DNA of 64,000 bases, from contig NZ_CP038018.1 in NCBI RefSeq assembly GCF_008805035.1, positions 1 to 64,000 on the forward strand, given 5' to 3'. Origin of the DNA: Eikenella exigua. Lineage in GTDB: Bacteria; Pseudomonadota; Gammaproteobacteria; Burkholderiales; Neisseriaceae. The position numbers and the translations under genes are program-made. Shown piece after piece: positions 19,314-34,407 of this stretch; within the stretch, counting starts at the first letter, position 1, and every line of letters begins with the position of its first letter. Under the pieces are notes generated by a model. It saw only the letters and a program-made list of their open reading frames with translations, was not told the origin of the DNA and ran no database searches.

Positions 19314-19886
19314 ATGCAAAAACACAACATGCACAACAAACACAAAAATCAAATCCGCATCATTGGCGGTGAGCAGCGTGGGCGGAAAATCCGATTTGCA
19401 AATGCAGAAGGTCTACGTCCAACCGCCGATAGCGTGCGTGAGCGTTTATTCAACTGGTTGAGACACGAGTTAACAGGCCGAACGGTGCTGGACTTGTTTG
19501 CTGGTAGCGGGGCGCTGGGCTTTGAGGCTATTTCGAGAGGGGTGAAACGGGTTGTGCTGGTAGAAAATAATCGGCGGACTGCAGCAAGTTTACAACAGCA
19601 AATACAAGAATTGAGACTATCCGAAAAGATGGAAGTTCGAGCACTTGATGCTTTTGAATATTTGTCAAAAACACATGAGCAGTTTGATGTGGTGTTTTTA
19701 GATCCGCCATTTACTTGGCGAGAATGGGCTAAACTGTTTATGCGCTTGCAGCGGCATTTGCATAGTGGTGCATATATATATGTTGAAGCAGGAGATTTGC
19801 CTGTTTGGCCTGATTATTTGTTGGAATTGAACGTAGGACGATCGGGTTTGAGTAAGTATGCACTGCTCAAGAAGGAGTGGGAATAA
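19314..19886 (+). CDS. rsmD: 16S rRNA (guanine966-N2)-methyltransferase RsmD
   Basis: RsmD methylates G966 of 16S rRNA using S-adenosylmethionine. From the ATG at 19314 the protein has 190 residues; the frame is open from 19251 and a later ATG at 19329 is also possible. It shows RIIGGEQRGRKI and GLRPTADSVRERLFNWL near the N-terminus, the SAM-binding motif VLDLFAGSGALGFEA and the catalytic motif FDVVFLDPPF. Codon use is distinctly more AT-rich than in the str operon. In many proteobacteria coaD follows; here a ferredoxin gene does. Confidence 0.95.
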   Translation: MQKHNMHNKHKNQIRIIGGEQRGRKIRFANAEGLRPTADSVRERLFNWLRHELTGRTVLDLFAGSGALGFEAISRGVKRVVLVENNRRTAASLQQQIQELRLSEKMEVRALDAFEYLSKTHEQFDVVFLDPPFTWREWAKLFMRLQRHLHSGAYIYVEAGDLPVWPDYLLELNVGRSGLSKYALLKKEWE

Positions 19887-19962
19887 GTGGCTTTAATAAT
19901 TGTTATCAAAGAAGAAAACTTTATGTCTTGCTAAGGGTGTAGGCTGCCTGAAGGAGGGCTTA

Positions 19963-19971
19963 TGCTATAAT
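19963..19971 (+). promoter_or_regulatory. Candidate extended -10 promoter for the ferredoxin gene
   Basis: TGCTATAAT has the TGn extension and a consensus TATAAT (19966-19971), about 50 bases before the ferredoxin start. No clear -35 box is present, as is common for extended -10 promoters. The DUS-like AGGCTGCCTGAA (19941-19952) lies just upstream. Confidence 0.5.
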
Positions 19972-20014
19972 CTCACTCTTTAATTTTGGATAATTTTAGA
20001 AGAATAAATATTAA

Positions 20015-20281
<267 letters not shown>

Positions 20282-20343
20282 GCTAGAATTCCAATTAAAA
20301 ATACTGATTTGCAGTTAATTTTAGAAAGACGGGCAAATTTTGC

Positions 20344-20373
20344 TTGACGAGCGGTTGGGAAAACCGCTATATT
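20344..20373 (+). promoter_or_regulatory. Promoter of the tRNA-tufB operon
   Basis: TTGACG (20344-20349), 18 bases, TATATT (20368-20373), ending 13 bases before tRNA-Tyr. A small GC hairpin (GCGGTTGGGAAAACCGC) lies between the boxes. Confidence 0.7.
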
Positions 20374-20386
20374 TATTTTCTCTTTT

Positions 20387-20470
20387 GGTGGGATTCCCGA
20401 GCGGTCAAAGGGGGCAGACTGTAAATCTGTTGCGAGAGCTTCGAAGGTTCGAATCCTTCTCCCACCACCA
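20387..20470 (+). tRNA. tRNA-Tyr (GTA)
   Basis: Acceptor arms GGTGGGA / TCCCACC, with CCA encoded at the end. The anticodon loop is CTGTAAAT (anticodon GTA). The long variable arm is expected of a class II tRNA, and the T-loop is GGTTCGAATCC. It is closely similar to E. coli tRNA-Tyr. Confidence 0.97.
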
Positions 20471-20500
20471 ATACTATTGCTATTGCTTGGGGCATTAAGG

Positions 20501-20574
20501 GCGGGTGTAGCTCAATGGTAGAGCAGAAGCCTTCCAAGCTTACAGTGAGGGTTCGATTCCCTTCGCCCGCTCCA
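20501..20574 (+). tRNA. tRNA-Gly (TCC)
   Basis: Acceptor GCGGGTG pairs with CGCCCGC and CCA is encoded. The anticodon loop CTTCCAA gives TCC, and the T-arm is GGGTTCGATTCCC. It is second in the tRNA-Tyr/Gly/Thr-tufB unit. Confidence 0.97.
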
Positions 20575-20587
20575 ATAAATTTTTAAA

Positions 20588-20662
<75 letters not shown>

Positions 20663-20700
20663 CCTCATTTTTTACTTGTTTAACTACATAGGAAATTGCC

Positions 20701-21885
20701 ATGGCTAAGGAAAAATTCGAACGTAGCAAACCGCACGTAAACGTTGGTACCATTGGTCACGTTGACCATGGTAAGACCACACTGACAGCAGCATTGACCA
20801 CCATTTTGGCCGAAAAATTCGGTGGTCAGGCCAAGGCTTATGACCAGATTGACAACGCCCCGGAAGAAAAAGCTCGCGGTATTACTATTAACACTGCTCA
20901 CGTAGAATATGAAACCGAGACCCGTCACTATGCTCACGTAGATTGTCCTGGTCACGCCGACTATGTAAAAAACATGATTACCGGTGCTGCCCAGATGGAC
21001 GGCGCTATCCTGGTGGTGTCCGCTGCCGATGGTCCCATGCCGCAGACCCGCGAACACATCTTGCTTGCCCGTCAGGTAGGCGTACCCTACATTCTCGTAT
21101 TTATGAACAAATGCGATATGGTAGATGATGCCGAACTGCTCGAACTGGTTGAGATGGAAGTCCGCGATCTGCTCTCCAGCTATGATTTCCCTGGCGACGA
21201 CTGCCCGATCGTACAAGGTTCCGCCCTCAAAGCCCTCGAGGGAGATGTTGGCTACAAAGAAAAAATCTTCGAACTGGCCGCCGCTCTGGATAGTTACATC
21301 CCCACTCCCCAGCGCGCCGTAGACAAACCTTTTCTGTTGCCGATTGAAGACGTATTCTCTATCTCTGGTCGCGGTACCGTGGTAACCGGTCGTGTAGAGC
21401 GCGGTATTATCAAGGTGGGTGAAGAGATCGAAATCGTTGGTCTGAAGCCCACCCAGCAAACTACCTGTACTGGTGTGGAAATGTTCCGCAAGTTGTTGGA
21501 CGAAGGCCGGGCAGGCGATAACGTAGGAGTACTGCTACGTGGTACCAAACGCGAAGAAGTGGAGCGCGGGCAAGTGTTGGCCAAACCCGGCACTATTACC
21601 CCGCATACCAAATTCAAAGCCGAAGTATATGTGCTGAGCAAAGAAGAAGGAGGTCGTCACACCCCGTTCTTTGCCAACTACCGCCCCCAATTCTACTTCC
21701 GTACCACTGACGTAACCGGTGCCGTAGAGCTGGAGCCTGGTGTGGAAATGGTCATGCCCGGTGAGAACGTAACAATCATCGTAGAGTTGATTGCTCCGAT
21801 TGCTATGGAAGAAGGCCTGCGCTTTGCAATTCGCGAAGGTGGTCGTACGGTAGGTGCCGGTGTGGTGGCTTCCGTGATTGCTTAA
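20701..21885 (+). CDS. tufB: Translation elongation factor Tu (copy B)
   Basis: Second EF-Tu gene, 394 residues, same protein as tufA and apparently the same DNA. Identity begins one base before the ATG and ends two bases past the stop codon (TAAAG in both), then the flanks diverge at once. This is the mark of ongoing gene conversion confined to the coding unit. It is transcribed after tRNA-Tyr/Gly/Thr and is followed eight bases later by tRNA-Trp, the classic tufB context leading into secE-nusG. The ribosome-binding site is AGGAAAT. Confidence 0.98.
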   Translation: MAKEKFERSKPHVNVGTIGHVDHGKTTLTAALTTILAEKFGGQAKAYDQIDNAPEEKARGITINTAHVEYETETRHYAHVDCPGHADYVKNMITGAAQMDGAILVVSAADGPMPQTREHILLARQVGVPYILVFMNKCDMVDDAELLELVEMEVRDLLSSYDFPGDDCPIVQGSALKALEGDVGYKEKIFELAAALDSYIPTPQRAVDKPFLLPIEDVFSISGRGTVVTGRVERGIIKVGEEIEIVGLKPTQQTTCTGVEMFRKLLDEGRAGDNVGVLLRGTKREEVERGQVLAKPGTITPHTKFKAEVYVLSKEEGGRHTPFFANYRPQFYFRTTDVTGAVELEPGVEMVMPGENVTIIVELIAPIAMEEGLRFAIREGGRTVGAGVVASVIA

Positions 21886-21892
21886 AGGGTAG

Positions 21893-21968
21893 AGGCCAGT
21901 AGCTCAATTGGTAGAGTATCGGTCTCCAAAACCGAGGGTTGGGGGTTCGAGACCCTCCTGGCCTGCCA
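21893..21968 (+). tRNA. tRNA-Trp (CCA)
   Basis: Acceptor AGGCCAG pairs with CTGGCCT and GCCA ends the gene. The anticodon loop is TCTCCAAAA (anticodon CCA), and the T-arm is GGGGGTTCGAGACCC. It lies between tufB and secE as in many proteobacteria. Confidence 0.97.
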
Positions 21969-21974
21969 AAAGAA

Positions 21975-22007
21975 AGACTAACCGGCCAACCGGTTAGTCT
22001 TTTGTTT
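21975..22007 (+). terminator. Intrinsic terminator between tRNA-Trp and secE
   Basis: AGACTAACCGG (21975-21985) and CCGGTTAGTCT (21990-22000) form an 11-base-pair stem with loop CCAA, followed by a T-rich tail. It would end the tRNA-tufB transcript or attenuate entry into secE-nusG. Confidence 0.85.
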
Positions 22008-22047
22008 TATATTAAATAGAAAAATATGAAATTTAGGGTGGTTGCAA

Positions 22048-22491
22048 ATGAGTGATCGTAAGCAGAAGGTAAAAGAGATGGCGGTAGCCTCGCTGAAACA
22101 GTCTCGCCAGGAGTTGCGTGATCGAAGGCGGGATGTTCAGCGAAAGACTGGAAGAGAAAATGTCGCTAAATTATGTTTGGCAGCTGTCTTAGTTGCCGGG
22201 GGGGTGATTGGCTTTTCATTTTTGTCCCAACAGCCGCTGTATGTGCGAGGCACTATTTTAGGAGTTCCGTTGTTGCTGTCTGGATTAATTGTTCTCTTTT
22301 GGTGTGATGCCAGTCCTAGTTTAATTCGATATATCAAAGATTCTGTTGTAGAAATTAAGAAAGTTGTTTGGCCGCCTAAAAATGAGGCTTGGCGGAATAC
22401 ATTTTTTGTTTTAGTGTTCACGGCTGTGCTGACTTTATTCTTGTGGCTGGTAGATTCTTTTTTAGTGTGGTTATTTACGCAAAGTACGTAA
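22048..22491 (+). CDS. secE: Preprotein translocase subunit SecE
   Basis: SecE is the clamp subunit of the SecYEG channel. The 147-residue form has extra N-terminal transmembrane segments (about 43-62 and 70-90) before the conserved core. In the core, [20 protein letters not shown] is the amphipathic helix and the last membrane segment runs from about 115 to 140. The ATG at 22048 is favoured over a TTG two codons earlier. It sits 22 bases before nusG, the conserved partner. Confidence 0.95.
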   Translation: MSDRKQKVKEMAVASLKQSRQELRDRRRDVQRKTGRENVAKLCLAAVLVAGGVIGFSFLSQQPLYVRGTILGVPLLLSGLIVLFWCDASPSLIRYIKDSVVEIKKVVWPPKNEAWRNTFFVLVFTAVLTLFLWLVDSFLVWLFTQST

Positions 22492-22513
22492 TTTGCAGGG
22501 GGGTGTCGAGAGA

Positions 22514-23056
22514 ATGGCTAAAGATTGGTATGTTATCCAAGCATATTCTGGATTTGAAAAGAATGTTCAGAAAACTTTAAAGGAGCGGATTGCGAGAGAG
22601 GGGATGGAGGGGCTTTTTGGTCAGATTCTGGTGCCAGTTGAGGAAGTTGTTGGTATTAAGAATGGCCGGAAGACGGTTAGTGAGCGTAAATTTTTTCCAG
22701 GTTATGTGTTAATAGAGATGGAAATGACGGATGAGTCATGGCACTTGGTTAAGAGTACGCCCAGGGTTAATGGGTTTATTGGAGGTATGGCTAATAGGCC
22801 CTTGCCAATTTCTCAGCGAGAAGTTGATGCGATCATGTCCCAAGTGTCGGATGTTGCTGGTTCTGAGAAAAAGCCTAGGCCGCGAGTTGAGTTTGTGGTG
22901 GGGCAGCAGATTAGGGTGAGCGAAGGCCCATTTTCTGATTTTAATGGGTTGGTTGATGTTGTTGATTATGAACGCAATAAGTTGCGAGTTTTGGTGCAAA
23001 TTTTTGGTCGAGAAACGCCAGTTGAATTGGATTTTAGTCAGGTAGAGAAGATTTAG
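22514..23056 (+). CDS. nusG: Transcription termination/antitermination factor NusG
   Basis: NusG bridges RNA polymerase to Rho or to ribosomal S10. The 180-residue product starts [18 protein letters not shown] (NGN domain), continues with [12 protein letters not shown] and the NGFIGG segment, and ends in a KOW domain with [18 protein letters not shown]. The ATG at 22514 is chosen for homology; the frame is open 21 bases further upstream. Codon use is AT-rich compared with rpoBC. The gap to rplK carries a promoter. Confidence 0.97.
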   Translation: MAKDWYVIQAYSGFEKNVQKTLKERIAREGMEGLFGQILVPVEEVVGIKNGRKTVSERKFFPGYVLIEMEMTDESWHLVKSTPRVNGFIGGMANRPLPISQREVDAIMSQVSDVAGSEKKPRPRVEFVVGQQIRVSEGPFSDFNGLVDVVDYERNKLRVLVQIFGRETPVELDFSQVEKI

Positions 23057-23065
23057 CCTGATTGC

Positions 23066-23094
23066 TTGGCAATAAGTAGGATTTTATTTATAAT
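23066..23094 (+). promoter_or_regulatory. Promoter upstream of rplKA
   Basis: TTGGCA (23066-23071), 17 bases, TATAAT (23089-23094). It lies about 60 bases upstream of rplK, with room for a short leader that could bind L1. Confidence 0.65.
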
Positions 23095-23156
23095 ATACGG
23101 CTTGATTTTTTGGGGAGCAGAATTTCTGCGTATTACCCGTTATTTAGGAGCTAAAT

Positions 23157-23588
23157 GTGGCAAAGAAAATTGTAGGTTATATTAAGTTGCAGATTCCTGC
23201 AGGGAAGGCTAATCCTTCTCCTCCAGTTGGTCCGGCACTGGGTCAGCGTGGTTTAAATATTATGGAATTTTGTAAGGCATTTAATGCGGCTACGCAAAAT
23301 GTGGAGCCTGGATTGCCGATTCCTGTGGTAATTACCGCGTTTGCAGATAAGTCTTTTACATTTGTAATGAAGACTCCTCCGGCCAGTATTTTGCTGAAAA
23401 AAGCTGCTGGTTTGCAGAAAGGCAGTTCAAATCCGTTGACTAGCAAGGTGGGTAAGGTTACTCGTGCCCAGTTGGAAGAAATTGCCAAGACTAAAGAGCC
23501 TGATTTGACTGCGGCTGATTTGGATGCGGCGGTTCGTACTATTGCTGGTTCTGCCCGTTCCATGGGCTTGGATGTGGAGGGTGTGTAA
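23157..23588 (+). CDS. rplK: 50S ribosomal protein L11
   Basis: L11 forms the GTPase-associated centre with 23S rRNA and is needed for the RelA stringent response. The product, [21 protein letters not shown] onward, has 143 residues with the initiator. The only suitable start is GTG at 23157, preceded by TTTAGGAGC; the nearby ATG at 23155 is out of frame. Its stop codon overlaps the rplA start by one base (TAATG), implying translational coupling. Confidence 0.97.
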   Translation: MAKKIVGYIKLQIPAGKANPSPPVGPALGQRGLNIMEFCKAFNAATQNVEPGLPIPVVITAFADKSFTFVMKTPPASILLKKAAGLQKGSSNPLTSKVGKVTRAQLEEIAKTKEPDLTAADLDAAVRTIAGSARSMGLDVEGV

Positions 23589-24283
23589 TGGCTAAGTTAT
23601 CTAAACGTTTCCAGGGTTTGCGCTCTTCTGTTGATTCAAATGTGCACTATTCAATTGATGAAGCAATTGAATTGGTGAAGAAAACTGCTACAGCCAAATT
23701 TGATGAGTCTGTTGATGTTGCTATCAATTTGGGCGTGGATTCGCGTAAATCTGATCAAGTAATCCGTGGGTCTGTTGTGTTGCCAAAAGGTACTGGTAAA
23801 ACTGTTCGTGTGGCAGTGTTTACTCAAGGTGCCAATGTTGAGGCTGCAAAAGAAGCAGGCGCTGATGTGGTTGGGTTTGAGGATCTGGCTGCAGAAGTAA
23901 AGGCAGGAAATTTAGATTTTGATGTTGTTATTGCCTCTCCTGATGCGATGCGTATCGTTGGTCAGTTGGGTACTATCTTGGGGCCGCGCGGTTTGATGCC
24001 AAATCCGAAGGTGGGTACGGTTACGCCAAATGTGGCAGAGGCCGTGCGTAATGCCAAGGCTGGTCAGGTTCAGTATCGCACTGATAAGGCTGGTGTAGTG
24101 CATGCTACCATTGGCCGCGCTTCTTTTGCGGCGACTGATTTGCGCGAAAACTTTAATACTTTGTTGGATGCGGTAGTAAAGGCGAGGCCCGCTGCTACCA
24201 AAGGCCAATATCTGAAGAAAATCGCATTATCTAGCACTATGGGACCTGGTGTCCGTGTAGATGTTGGTAGCGTGTCTAGTTAA
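23588..24283 (+). CDS. rplA: 50S ribosomal protein L1
   Basis: L1 forms the mobile stalk at the E site and in many bacteria represses its own operon by binding the mRNA leader. The 231-residue product has [18 protein letters not shown] and the C-terminal [11 protein letters not shown] characteristic of the family. It overlaps rplK by one base and is followed by an inverted DUS pair and the L10 leader. Confidence 0.98.
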   Translation: MAKLSKRFQGLRSSVDSNVHYSIDEAIELVKKTATAKFDESVDVAINLGVDSRKSDQVIRGSVVLPKGTGKTVRVAVFTQGANVEAAKEAGADVVGFEDLAAEVKAGNLDFDVVIASPDAMRIVGQLGTILGPRGLMPNPKVGTVTPNVAEAVRNAKAGQVQYRTDKAGVVHATIGRASFAATDLRENFNTLLDAVVKARPAATKGQYLKKIALSSTMGPGVRVDVGSVSS

Positions 24284-24290
24284 AAGAAAT

Positions 24291-24329
24291 TTTCAGGTAG
24301 CCTTTGCGGGTTGCTGAGGCTACCTGAAA
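24291..24329 (+). terminator. Inverted DUS pair after rplA
   Basis: TTTCAGGTAGCCT (24291-24303) and AGGCTACCTGAAA (24317-24329) can pair. It lies eight bases after the rplA stop and before the rplJ leader, and may reduce read-through from rplKA into rplJL. Confidence 0.55.
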
Positions 24330-24339
24330 TATGGACTGC

Positions 24340-24516
24340 TTATACTTGATTGTAAGTAGAGTCCAAGACCGTAGGGATCGTAAGATTTAATATTTTACCC
24401 TACGTAGACGGTGGTCCTGAGATTATGAGCAAGCAATTGCTTGCAAAATGTCTTTTCAGGTTGCCGAACTGGTGGATGTCATTAGACATTCTTTGATAAA
24501 CAGTAGGAGGTAGACC
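24340..24516 (+). ncRNA. Ribosomal protein L10 leader (rplJL autoregulatory mRNA leader)
   Basis: This long leader contains the order of elements known for L10 leaders: GAGTCCAAGACCGTAGGGATC, then TTTTACCCTACGTAGACGGTGGTCCTGAG, which can pair with it (ACCGTAGGG with CCCTACGT), followed by a further stem and AGGAGG before rplJ. The L10-L12 complex is known to bind such leaders and repress translation of rplJL. The limits given are approximate. Confidence 0.7.
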
Positions 24517-25020
24517 TTGAGTCTTAGTATTGAAACTAAAAAAGCAGTTGTGGAAGAGATTGTTGCCGGTATCGGCAATGCTCAGACCATGGTGCTTGCC
24601 GAATACCGCGGTATCAGCGTTGCTAGCATGACCGAATTGCGTGCCAATGCACGTAAGGAAGGTGTGTATTTGCGTGTTTTGAAAAACACGTTGGCTCGTC
24701 GTGCGGTAGAAGGCACCTCTTTTGCAGGGTTAGCCGAACATATGGTTGGCCCGTTGGTATATGCAGCATCTGAAGATGCTGTAGCTGCTGCAAAAGTGTT
24801 GCACCAATTCTCTAAAAAAGATGAGAAGCTGATCATTAAAGCAGGCTCTTATGACGGTGCGGTGATGGATGCCGCTCAGGTGGGTCAGCTGGCTGCAATT
24901 CCGAGTCGTGAAGAATTGCTGTCCAAATTGCTGTTCCTCATGCAGGCTCCATTGTCTGGCATGGCTCGCGGCTTGGCTGCTCTGGCTGAGAAAAAAGCTG
25001 CTGAAGAAGCATCTGCTTAA
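24517..25020 (+). CDS. rplJ: 50S ribosomal protein L10
   Basis: L10 anchors L7/L12 dimers to the ribosome stalk. The 167-residue product starts at TTG (24517), eight bases after a perfect AGGAGG. The sequence [14 protein letters not shown] immediately after matches other Neisseriaceae L10 proteins and there is no ATG upstream in frame. The C-terminal helix ([19 protein letters not shown]), which binds L12 dimers, is complete. Confidence 0.97.
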   Translation: MSLSIETKKAVVEEIVAGIGNAQTMVLAEYRGISVASMTELRANARKEGVYLRVLKNTLARRAVEGTSFAGLAEHMVGPLVYAASEDAVAAAKVLHQFSKKDEKLIIKAGSYDGAVMDAAQVGQLAAIPSREELLSKLLFLMQAPLSGMARGLAALAEKKAAEEASA

Positions 25021-25067
25021 CCATTATTTATATTTTACTTATTCATTAAATTTAGGAGTTTGATAGC

Positions 25068-25439
25068 ATGGCTATTACTAAAGAAGACATTTTGGAAGCA
25101 ATTGGCAGTTTGACTGTAATGGAGTTGAACGACTTGGTAAAAGAATTTGAAACCAAGTTTGGTGTTTCTGCCGCTGCCGTTGCTATTGCTGCTGGTCCTG
25201 GTGCTGCTGGTGGTGAAGCTGAAGCTAAGTCTGAGGTAGACGTAATTTTGGCTGCTGCTGGTGATCAGAAAGTAGGCGTGATTAAAGTGGTTCGTGCCAT
25301 TACTGGCTTGGGCTTGAAAGAAGCCAAAGATATGGTTGACGGCGCTCCGAAAACCATCAAAGAAGGAGTTACTCCTGCTGAAGCTGAAGAAATCAAGAAA
25401 CAGCTGGAAGAAGCTGGTGCCAAAGTGGAAATCAAATAA
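25068..25439 (+). CDS. rplL: 50S ribosomal protein L7/L12
   Basis: The multimeric stalk protein that recruits translation factors. The 123-residue product has the N-terminal dimerisation region ([15 protein letters not shown]), the Ala/Gly-rich hinge (about 40-55) and the C-terminal factor-binding domain with [25 protein letters not shown] precedes the ATG by nine bases. It is followed by a transcription attenuator before rpoB. Confidence 0.98.
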   Translation: MAITKEDILEAIGSLTVMELNDLVKEFETKFGVSAAAVAIAAGPGAAGGEAEAKSEVDVILAAAGDQKVGVIKVVRAITGLGLKEAKDMVDGAPKTIKEGVTPAEAEEIKKQLEEAGAKVEIK

Positions 25440-25454
25440 GTATTTTCTTGCTAA

Positions 25455-25486
25455 CAGGCTGGCAGGTTTCTGCCAGCCTTGTTTTG
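25455..25486 (+). terminator. Attenuator between rplL and rpoB
   Basis: AGGCTGGCAG (25456-25465) and CTGCCAGCCT (25470-25479) pair around a 4-base loop, followed by TGTTTTG. A partial terminator at this site is known from E. coli and sets the ratio of L7/L12 to RNA polymerase subunits. Confidence 0.8.
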
Positions 25487-25633
25487 CTTGGAGATTGGGA
25501 ATAAATAATAATTTGCATATATTTACCATATGCCGCCACTCAAATGGCAAATATATGCAAATTTCAGGTGGCGGCGGATATTGCTGCTGTTCAAGTTGGA
25601 GTCAACCTTTCTCATTATCTGGAGTGTTCAACA

Positions 25634-28600
25634 ATGAGTTATTCAGTTACCGAAAAAAAGCGTATCCGAAAGAGTTTTGCCAAACGCGATAGCGTGTTGG
25701 AAGTGCCGTATTTGTTGGCTACCCAGCTGGAGTCTTACCACAAATTTCTCCAGCAGGAAACTGCTTTCGATAAGCGCTTGGATGAAGGCTTGCAGGCCGC
25801 ATTTAATTCTATTTTCCCGATTGTGAGCCACAATGGATATTCTCGGTTGGAATTTACTCATTACATCTTAGGTGAACCTTTATTTGATATTGCTGAATGC
25901 CAACTGCGTGGCATTACTTATGCTGCCCCTTTACGAGCCCGAATTCGCTTGGTGATTCTAGATAAAGAATCTTCCAAGCCTAATGTGGTGAAAGAAGTGC
26001 GCGAGAATGAAGTTTATATGGGCGAAATCCCGCTGATGACTCCTTATGGTTCATTCATCATTAACGGCACTGAGCGTGTCATCGTGTCTCAGCTGCACCG
26101 CTCTCCGGGCGTGTTTTTCGAGCATGACCGGGGTAAAACCCATTCTTCAGGCAAGCTGCTGTTTTCTGCCCGCATCATCCCCTATCGCGGCTCATGGCTA
26201 GATTTGGAGTTTGACCCGAAAGACTTGCTCTATTTCCGTATCGACCGCCGTCGCAAAATGCCGGTAACCATTTTGCTGAAAGCATTGGGATACAGCGCTG
26301 AGCAGATCTTGGATACCTTCTATGACAAAGAAACATTTTACCTAAGCAAAGATGGAGTGGAGACCGAGCTGGTTTTGTCGCGTTTAAAGGGTGAAACCGT
26401 GAAAACCGATATTTACGATGCGGACGGCAAGGTGCTGGTTGCCGCGGGCAAGCGGGTTACCGCCAAAGGGTTGCGTGATATTGAGAAAGCTGGCTTGAAG
26501 CGCTTACGGGTGGATGCCGAGGCTTTGATCGGCAAAATGCTGGCTAAAGACGTTATTGTACCCGATACCGGTGAAATTCTGGCGCCAGCCAATAGCGAAA
26601 TTACCGAAGAATTGCTGGCACAGTTGGAAATTCAGAGGGTGAATGAAATCCAAACCTTATATATCAGCGAGTTGGGGTATGGCGGCTATATTTCCTCTAC
26701 GTTGCAAGTAGATGAAACTGCTGACCAAATGGCCGCACGTATTGCCATTTACCGCATGATGCGCCCTGGCGAACCGCCCACCGAAGAAGCAGTAGAAATG
26801 CTGTTTGATCGCCTGTTCTTTAATGAGGCCAGCTATGACTTGTCGCGCGTTGGCCGCATGAAATTCAATACCCGCACCTATGAGCAAAAACTGTCTGAAG
26901 ACCAGCAGCGGTCTTGGTATGGCCGTCTGTTAAACGAAACCCTGGCCGGTGCAGCTGAAAAAGGTGGGTTTATTCTTAGCACGGAAGACATTGTTGCTTC
27001 TATTGCCACGCTGGTTGAATTGCGCAACGGCCATGGCGAAGTGGATGATATTGACCACCTGGGTAACCGCCGCGTGCGTTCCGTGGGCGAATTGACTGAA
27101 AACCAGTTCCGCTCCGGCTTGGCCCGTGTGGAACGCGCAGTAAAAGAGCGCCTGAATCAGGCGGAAGCTGACAACCTGATGCCGACCGATTTGATCAATG
27201 CCAAACCGGTATCGGCTGCCATCAAAGAATTTTTTGGCTCCAGCCAACTATCACAGTTTATGGATCAGACCAATCCGCTGTCGGAAGTAACCCATAAACG
27301 CCGTGTATCTGCACTCGGTCCGGGCGGCCTGACCCGTGAACGTGCTGGGTTCGAAGTGCGAGATGTACACCCGACTCATTATGGCCGTGTGTGCCCGATT
27401 GAAACGCCTGAAGGCCCGAACATCGGCCTGATTAACTCATTATCTGTTTATGCTCGCACCAACGATTACGGCTTCTTGGAAACTCCGTACCGCCGCGTGG
27501 TGGATGGCAAAGTTACTGATAAAATCGACTATCTGTCTGCCATTGAAGAAGGCCGTTATGTAATTGCGCAGGCCAACGCCGAAGTGGATAAGAAAGGCTA
27601 CCTGAAAGGTGATTTGATTACCTGCCGCGAAAAAGGCGAAACCATCATGGCCAGCGCCGACCGCGTGCAGTATATGGATGTGGCTACCGGCCAAGTGGTG
27701 TCTGTGGCTGCCTCTCTGATTCCTTTCTTGGAGCATGATGACGCCAACCGTGCCTTGATGGGTGCCAACATGCAACGTCAGGCTGTACCCTGCCTGCGTG
27801 CCGAAAAACCGCTGGTTGGCACCGGCATCGAACGCTCCGTGGCCGTGGATTCTGCCACTGCTATCGTGGCCCGTCGTGGTGGGGTGGTGGAATATGTGGA
27901 CGCCAACCGTATCGTGGTGCGCGTACACGACGAAGAAACCGCTGCCGGAGAAGTGGGTGTGGACATCTACAATCTGGTGAAATTCGCCCGTTCCAACCAA
28001 TCTACCAACATCAACCAACGCCCCGCTGTGAAGGTCAGTGACGTGTTGCAGCGCGGTGATTTGATTGCCGACGGCGCCTCTACCGACTTGGGCGAACTCG
28101 CGCTTGGTCAGAACATGACCATCGCCTTCATGCCTTGGAACGGCTACAACTACGAAGACTCGATTCTGATTTCCGAGAAAGTGGCTGCCGCCGACCGCTA
28201 CACCTCCATCCACATCGAAGAACTCAATGTGGTGGCGCGTGACACCAAGCTGGGTGCGGAAGAAATCACCCGCGATATTCCCAACCTATCTGAACGCATG
28301 CAAAACCGTTTGGATGAAAGCGGCATCGTGTACATCGGTGCCGAAGTGGAAGCCGGCGATGTATTGGTGGGTAAAGTAACGCCCAAAGGTGAAACCCAGC
28401 TCACGCCAGAAGAAAAACTGCTGCGCGCCATTTTCGGTGAAAAAGCTTCCGACGTGAAAGATACCTCGCTGCGCATGCCCACCGGCATGAGCGGCACGGT
28501 AATCGATGTACAGGTGTTTACCCGCGAAGGCATCCAGCGCGACAAACGTGCCCAGTCCATCATTGATGCCGAGTTGAAACGCTACCGCTTGGATTTGAAC

Positions 28601-29815
28601 GACCAACTGCGTATTTTTGACAACGATGCCTTCGACCGTATCGAGCGCATGATTGTTGGTCAAAAAGCCAATGGTGGCCCAATGAAACTGGGCAAAGGCA
28701 AAGAAATTACTGCCGAATACCTGGCTTCCCTACCGACCAAACACGATTGGTTCGACATCCGCTTGTCGGACGAAGAGCTGGCCAAACAGCTTGAGCTGAT
28801 TAAGCTCAGCCTGCAGCAGAAACGCGAAGAGGCTGACGAGCAATATGAGATCAAGAAGAAAAAAATGACCCAGGGAGACGAGCTGCCGCCCGGTGTGCAG
28901 AAAATGGTCAAAGTGTTCATCGCCATCAAACGCCGCCTGCAGGCAGGCGACAAAATGGCCGGCCGCCACGGTAACAAAGGCGTGGTATCGCGCATTCTGC
29001 CGGTGGAAGACATGCCCTACATGGCCGATGGCCGCACCGTGGACATCGTGCTCAATCCGTTGGGCGTGCCTTCGCGTATGAACATCGGCCAGATTTTGGA
29101 AGTGCATTTGGGCTGGGCCGCCAAAGGTATTGGCCAACGCATTGAGAAAATGCTGGCCGAACAGCGCAAAGTGAAAGAAATCCGTGCTTTCCTAGAAAAA
29201 CTCTATAACGGCAGCGGCAAAAAAGAGAATCTGAAATCGCTCAGCGACGAAGAAATCCTCACTTTGGCGGAAAACCTCAAGGGCGGTGCCACCTTCGCTT
29301 CGCCGGTGTTCGACGGTGCCAAAGAGCAGGAAATCTACGATATGCTCGAATTGGCCTACCCGAGCGACGATCCCGAAGTGCAGAAACTGGGCTTCAACGA
29401 CACCAAGACCCAAATCACCCTGTACGACGGCCGTTCCGGCGAACCGTTCGACCGCAAGGTAACCGTGGGCGTGATGCACTATCTGAAGCTGCACCACTTG
29501 GTGGACGAAAAAATGCACGCCCGTTCTACCGGCCCGTACTCACTCGTTACCCAGCAGCCGCTTGGCGGTAAAGCCCAGTTCGGTGGCCAGCGTTTCGGTG
29601 AGATGGAGGTGTGGGCGCTGGAAGCCTATGGTGCCGCCTACACGCTGCAGGAAATGCTGACCGTGAAATCGGACGACGTAACCGGCCGTACGAAGATGTA
29701 TGAAAACATCGTTAAAGGCGAACACAAAATCGAAGCCGGCATGCCCGAATCGTTTAACGTGTTGGTAAAGGAAATCCGTTCGCTGGGCTTGGATATCGAT
29801 ATGGAGCGGTATTAA
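25634..29815 (+). CDS. rpoB: DNA-directed RNA polymerase beta subunit
   Basis: The catalytic core subunit and target of rifampicin. [18 protein letters not shown] at 25634 is the family start; the frame stays open 90 bases further upstream but without homology. The product is 1393 residues. The rifampicin region ([34 protein letters not shown] in parts) has the wild-type residues at the common resistance sites (Q, D, H and S). The C-terminal block with [20 protein letters not shown] is complete. A DUS lies in frame near 27596, encoding KGYLKG. Base composition shifts from AT-rich at the 5' end to GC-rich later. Confidence 0.98.
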   Translation: MSYSVTEKKRIRKSFAKRDSVLEVPYLLATQLESYHKFLQQETAFDKRLDEGLQAAFNSIFPIVSHNGYSRLEFTHYILGEPLFDIAECQLRGITYAAPLRARIRLVILDKESSKPNVVKEVRENEVYMGEIPLMTPYGSFIINGTERVIVSQLHRSPGVFFEHDRGKTHSSGKLLFSARIIPYRGSWLDLEFDPKDLLYFRIDRRRKMPVTILLKALGYSAEQILDTFYDKETFYLSKDGVETELVLSRLKGETVKTDIYDADGKVLVAAGKRVTAKGLRDIEKAGLKRLRVDAEALIGKMLAKDVIVPDTGEILAPANSEITEELLAQLEIQRVNEIQTLYISELGYGGYISSTLQVDETADQMAARIAIYRMMRPGEPPTEEAVEMLFDRLFFNEASYDLSRVGRMKFNTRTYEQKLSEDQQRSWYGRLLNETLAGAAEKGGFILSTEDIVASIATLVELRNGHGEVDDIDHLGNRRVRSVGELTENQFRSGLARVERAVKERLNQAEADNLMPTDLINAKPVSAAIKEFFGSSQLSQFMDQTNPLSEVTHKRRVSALGPGGLTRERAGFEVRDVHPTHYGRVCPIETPEGPNIGLINSLSVYARTNDYGFLETPYRRVVDGKVTDKIDYLSAIEEGRYVIAQANAEVDKKGYLKGDLITCREKGETIMASADRVQYMDVATGQVVSVAASLIPFLEHDDANRALMGANMQRQAVPCLRAEKPLVGTGIERSVAVDSATAIVARRGGVVEYVDANRIVVRVHDEETAAGEVGVDIYNLVKFARSNQSTNINQRPAVKVSDVLQRGDLIADGASTDLGELALGQNMTIAFMPWNGYNYEDSILISEKVAAADRYTSIHIEELNVVARDTKLGAEEITRDIPNLSERMQNRLDESGIVYIGAEVEAGDVLVGKVTPKGETQLTPEEKLLRAIFGEKASDVKDTSLRMPTGMSGTVIDVQVFTREGIQRDKRAQSIIDAELKRYRLDLNDQLRIFDNDAFDRIERMIVGQKANGGPMKLGKGKEITAEYLASLPTKHDWFDIRLSDEELAKQLELIKLSLQQKREEADEQYEIKKKKMTQGDELPPGVQKMVKVFIAIKRRLQAGDKMAGRHGNKGVVSRILPVEDMPYMADGRTVDIVLNPLGVPSRMNIGQILEVHLGWAAKGIGQRIEKMLAEQRKVKEIRAFLEKLYNGSGKKENLKSLSDEEILTLAENLKGGATFASPVFDGAKEQEIYDMLELAYPSDDPEVQKLGFNDTKTQITLYDGRSGEPFDRKVTVGVMHYLKLHHLVDEKMHARSTGPYSLVTQQPLGGKAQFGGQRFGEMEVWALEAYGAAYTLQEMLTVKSDDVTGRTKMYENIVKGEHKIEAGMPESFNVLVKEIRSLGLDIDMERY

Positions 29816-30009
29816 ACGGGGCTTTTCAGGTAGCCTCTGAGGCTACCTGAAAATAGAAACGGCCATTGTGCCGGCGCGATATTTTCCGCCGAGCCGCCGT
29901 TTGCCGCCGAGCAAAACCCGGCCAAGCCGCCCGCCCATATTTTTCAGGTAGCCTCACAGGCTGTCTGAAACAGAGTGAGCAAAATACAAAATCCTGATTG
30001 GGAGCAAAA
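29816..30009. promoter_or_regulatory. rpoB-rpoC spacer with DUS hairpin
   Basis: This 194-base gap is longer than usual for rpoB-rpoC. It starts with a 15-base-pair inverted DUS hairpin (29823-29853). A GC-rich stretch with repeated GCCGCC/GCCGAG motifs and a single DUS (about 29943-29954) follow. The near-DUS AGGCTGTCTGAA (29958-29969) comes next. No clear promoter was seen. Whether the hairpin weakens rpoC expression relative to rpoB cannot be told from sequence. Confidence 0.5.
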
Positions 30010-34185
<4,176 letters not shown>

Positions 34186-34200
34186 GGCTACCTGAAAAGC

Positions 34201-34238
34201 AAAAGGCTGAAACCGTAATAAGCGGTTTCAGCCTTTTT
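34201..34238 (+). terminator. Intrinsic terminator after rpoC
   Basis: AAAAGGCTGAAACCG pairs with CGGTTTCAGCCTTTTT (about 34222-34238) with a short AT loop. It follows a single DUS at the rpoC stop and closes the rplKAJL-rpoBC operon. Confidence 0.9.
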
Positions 34239-34327
34239 CGTGGTCGGGTGGCTTGGCTGGCTGATGGGGGTTAGGTTTTCAGGTAGCCTGCTATAGCTGG
34301 GGCAATTATTGATTCATACCAGGCAGC

Positions 34328-34374
34328 AAGCCGCAGACAGCACAGCTAGTACGGCAAAGTGAGCCAGCGCAGTA
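34328..34374 (-). mobile_element. Remnant of the Correia-like element (copy D, core only)
   Basis: On the minus strand, the core reads TACTGCGCTGGCTCACTTTG, CCGTACTAGCTGTG, CTGTCTGCGGCTT. It lines up base for base with the core of copy B (36892-36994) with few differences. The terminal inverted repeats are no longer recognisable, so it looks like an old or partial copy. Confidence 0.6.
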
Positions 34375-34407
34375 TGCAGTGAAGTACCTTAGCTATACGA
34401 ACTGTGT

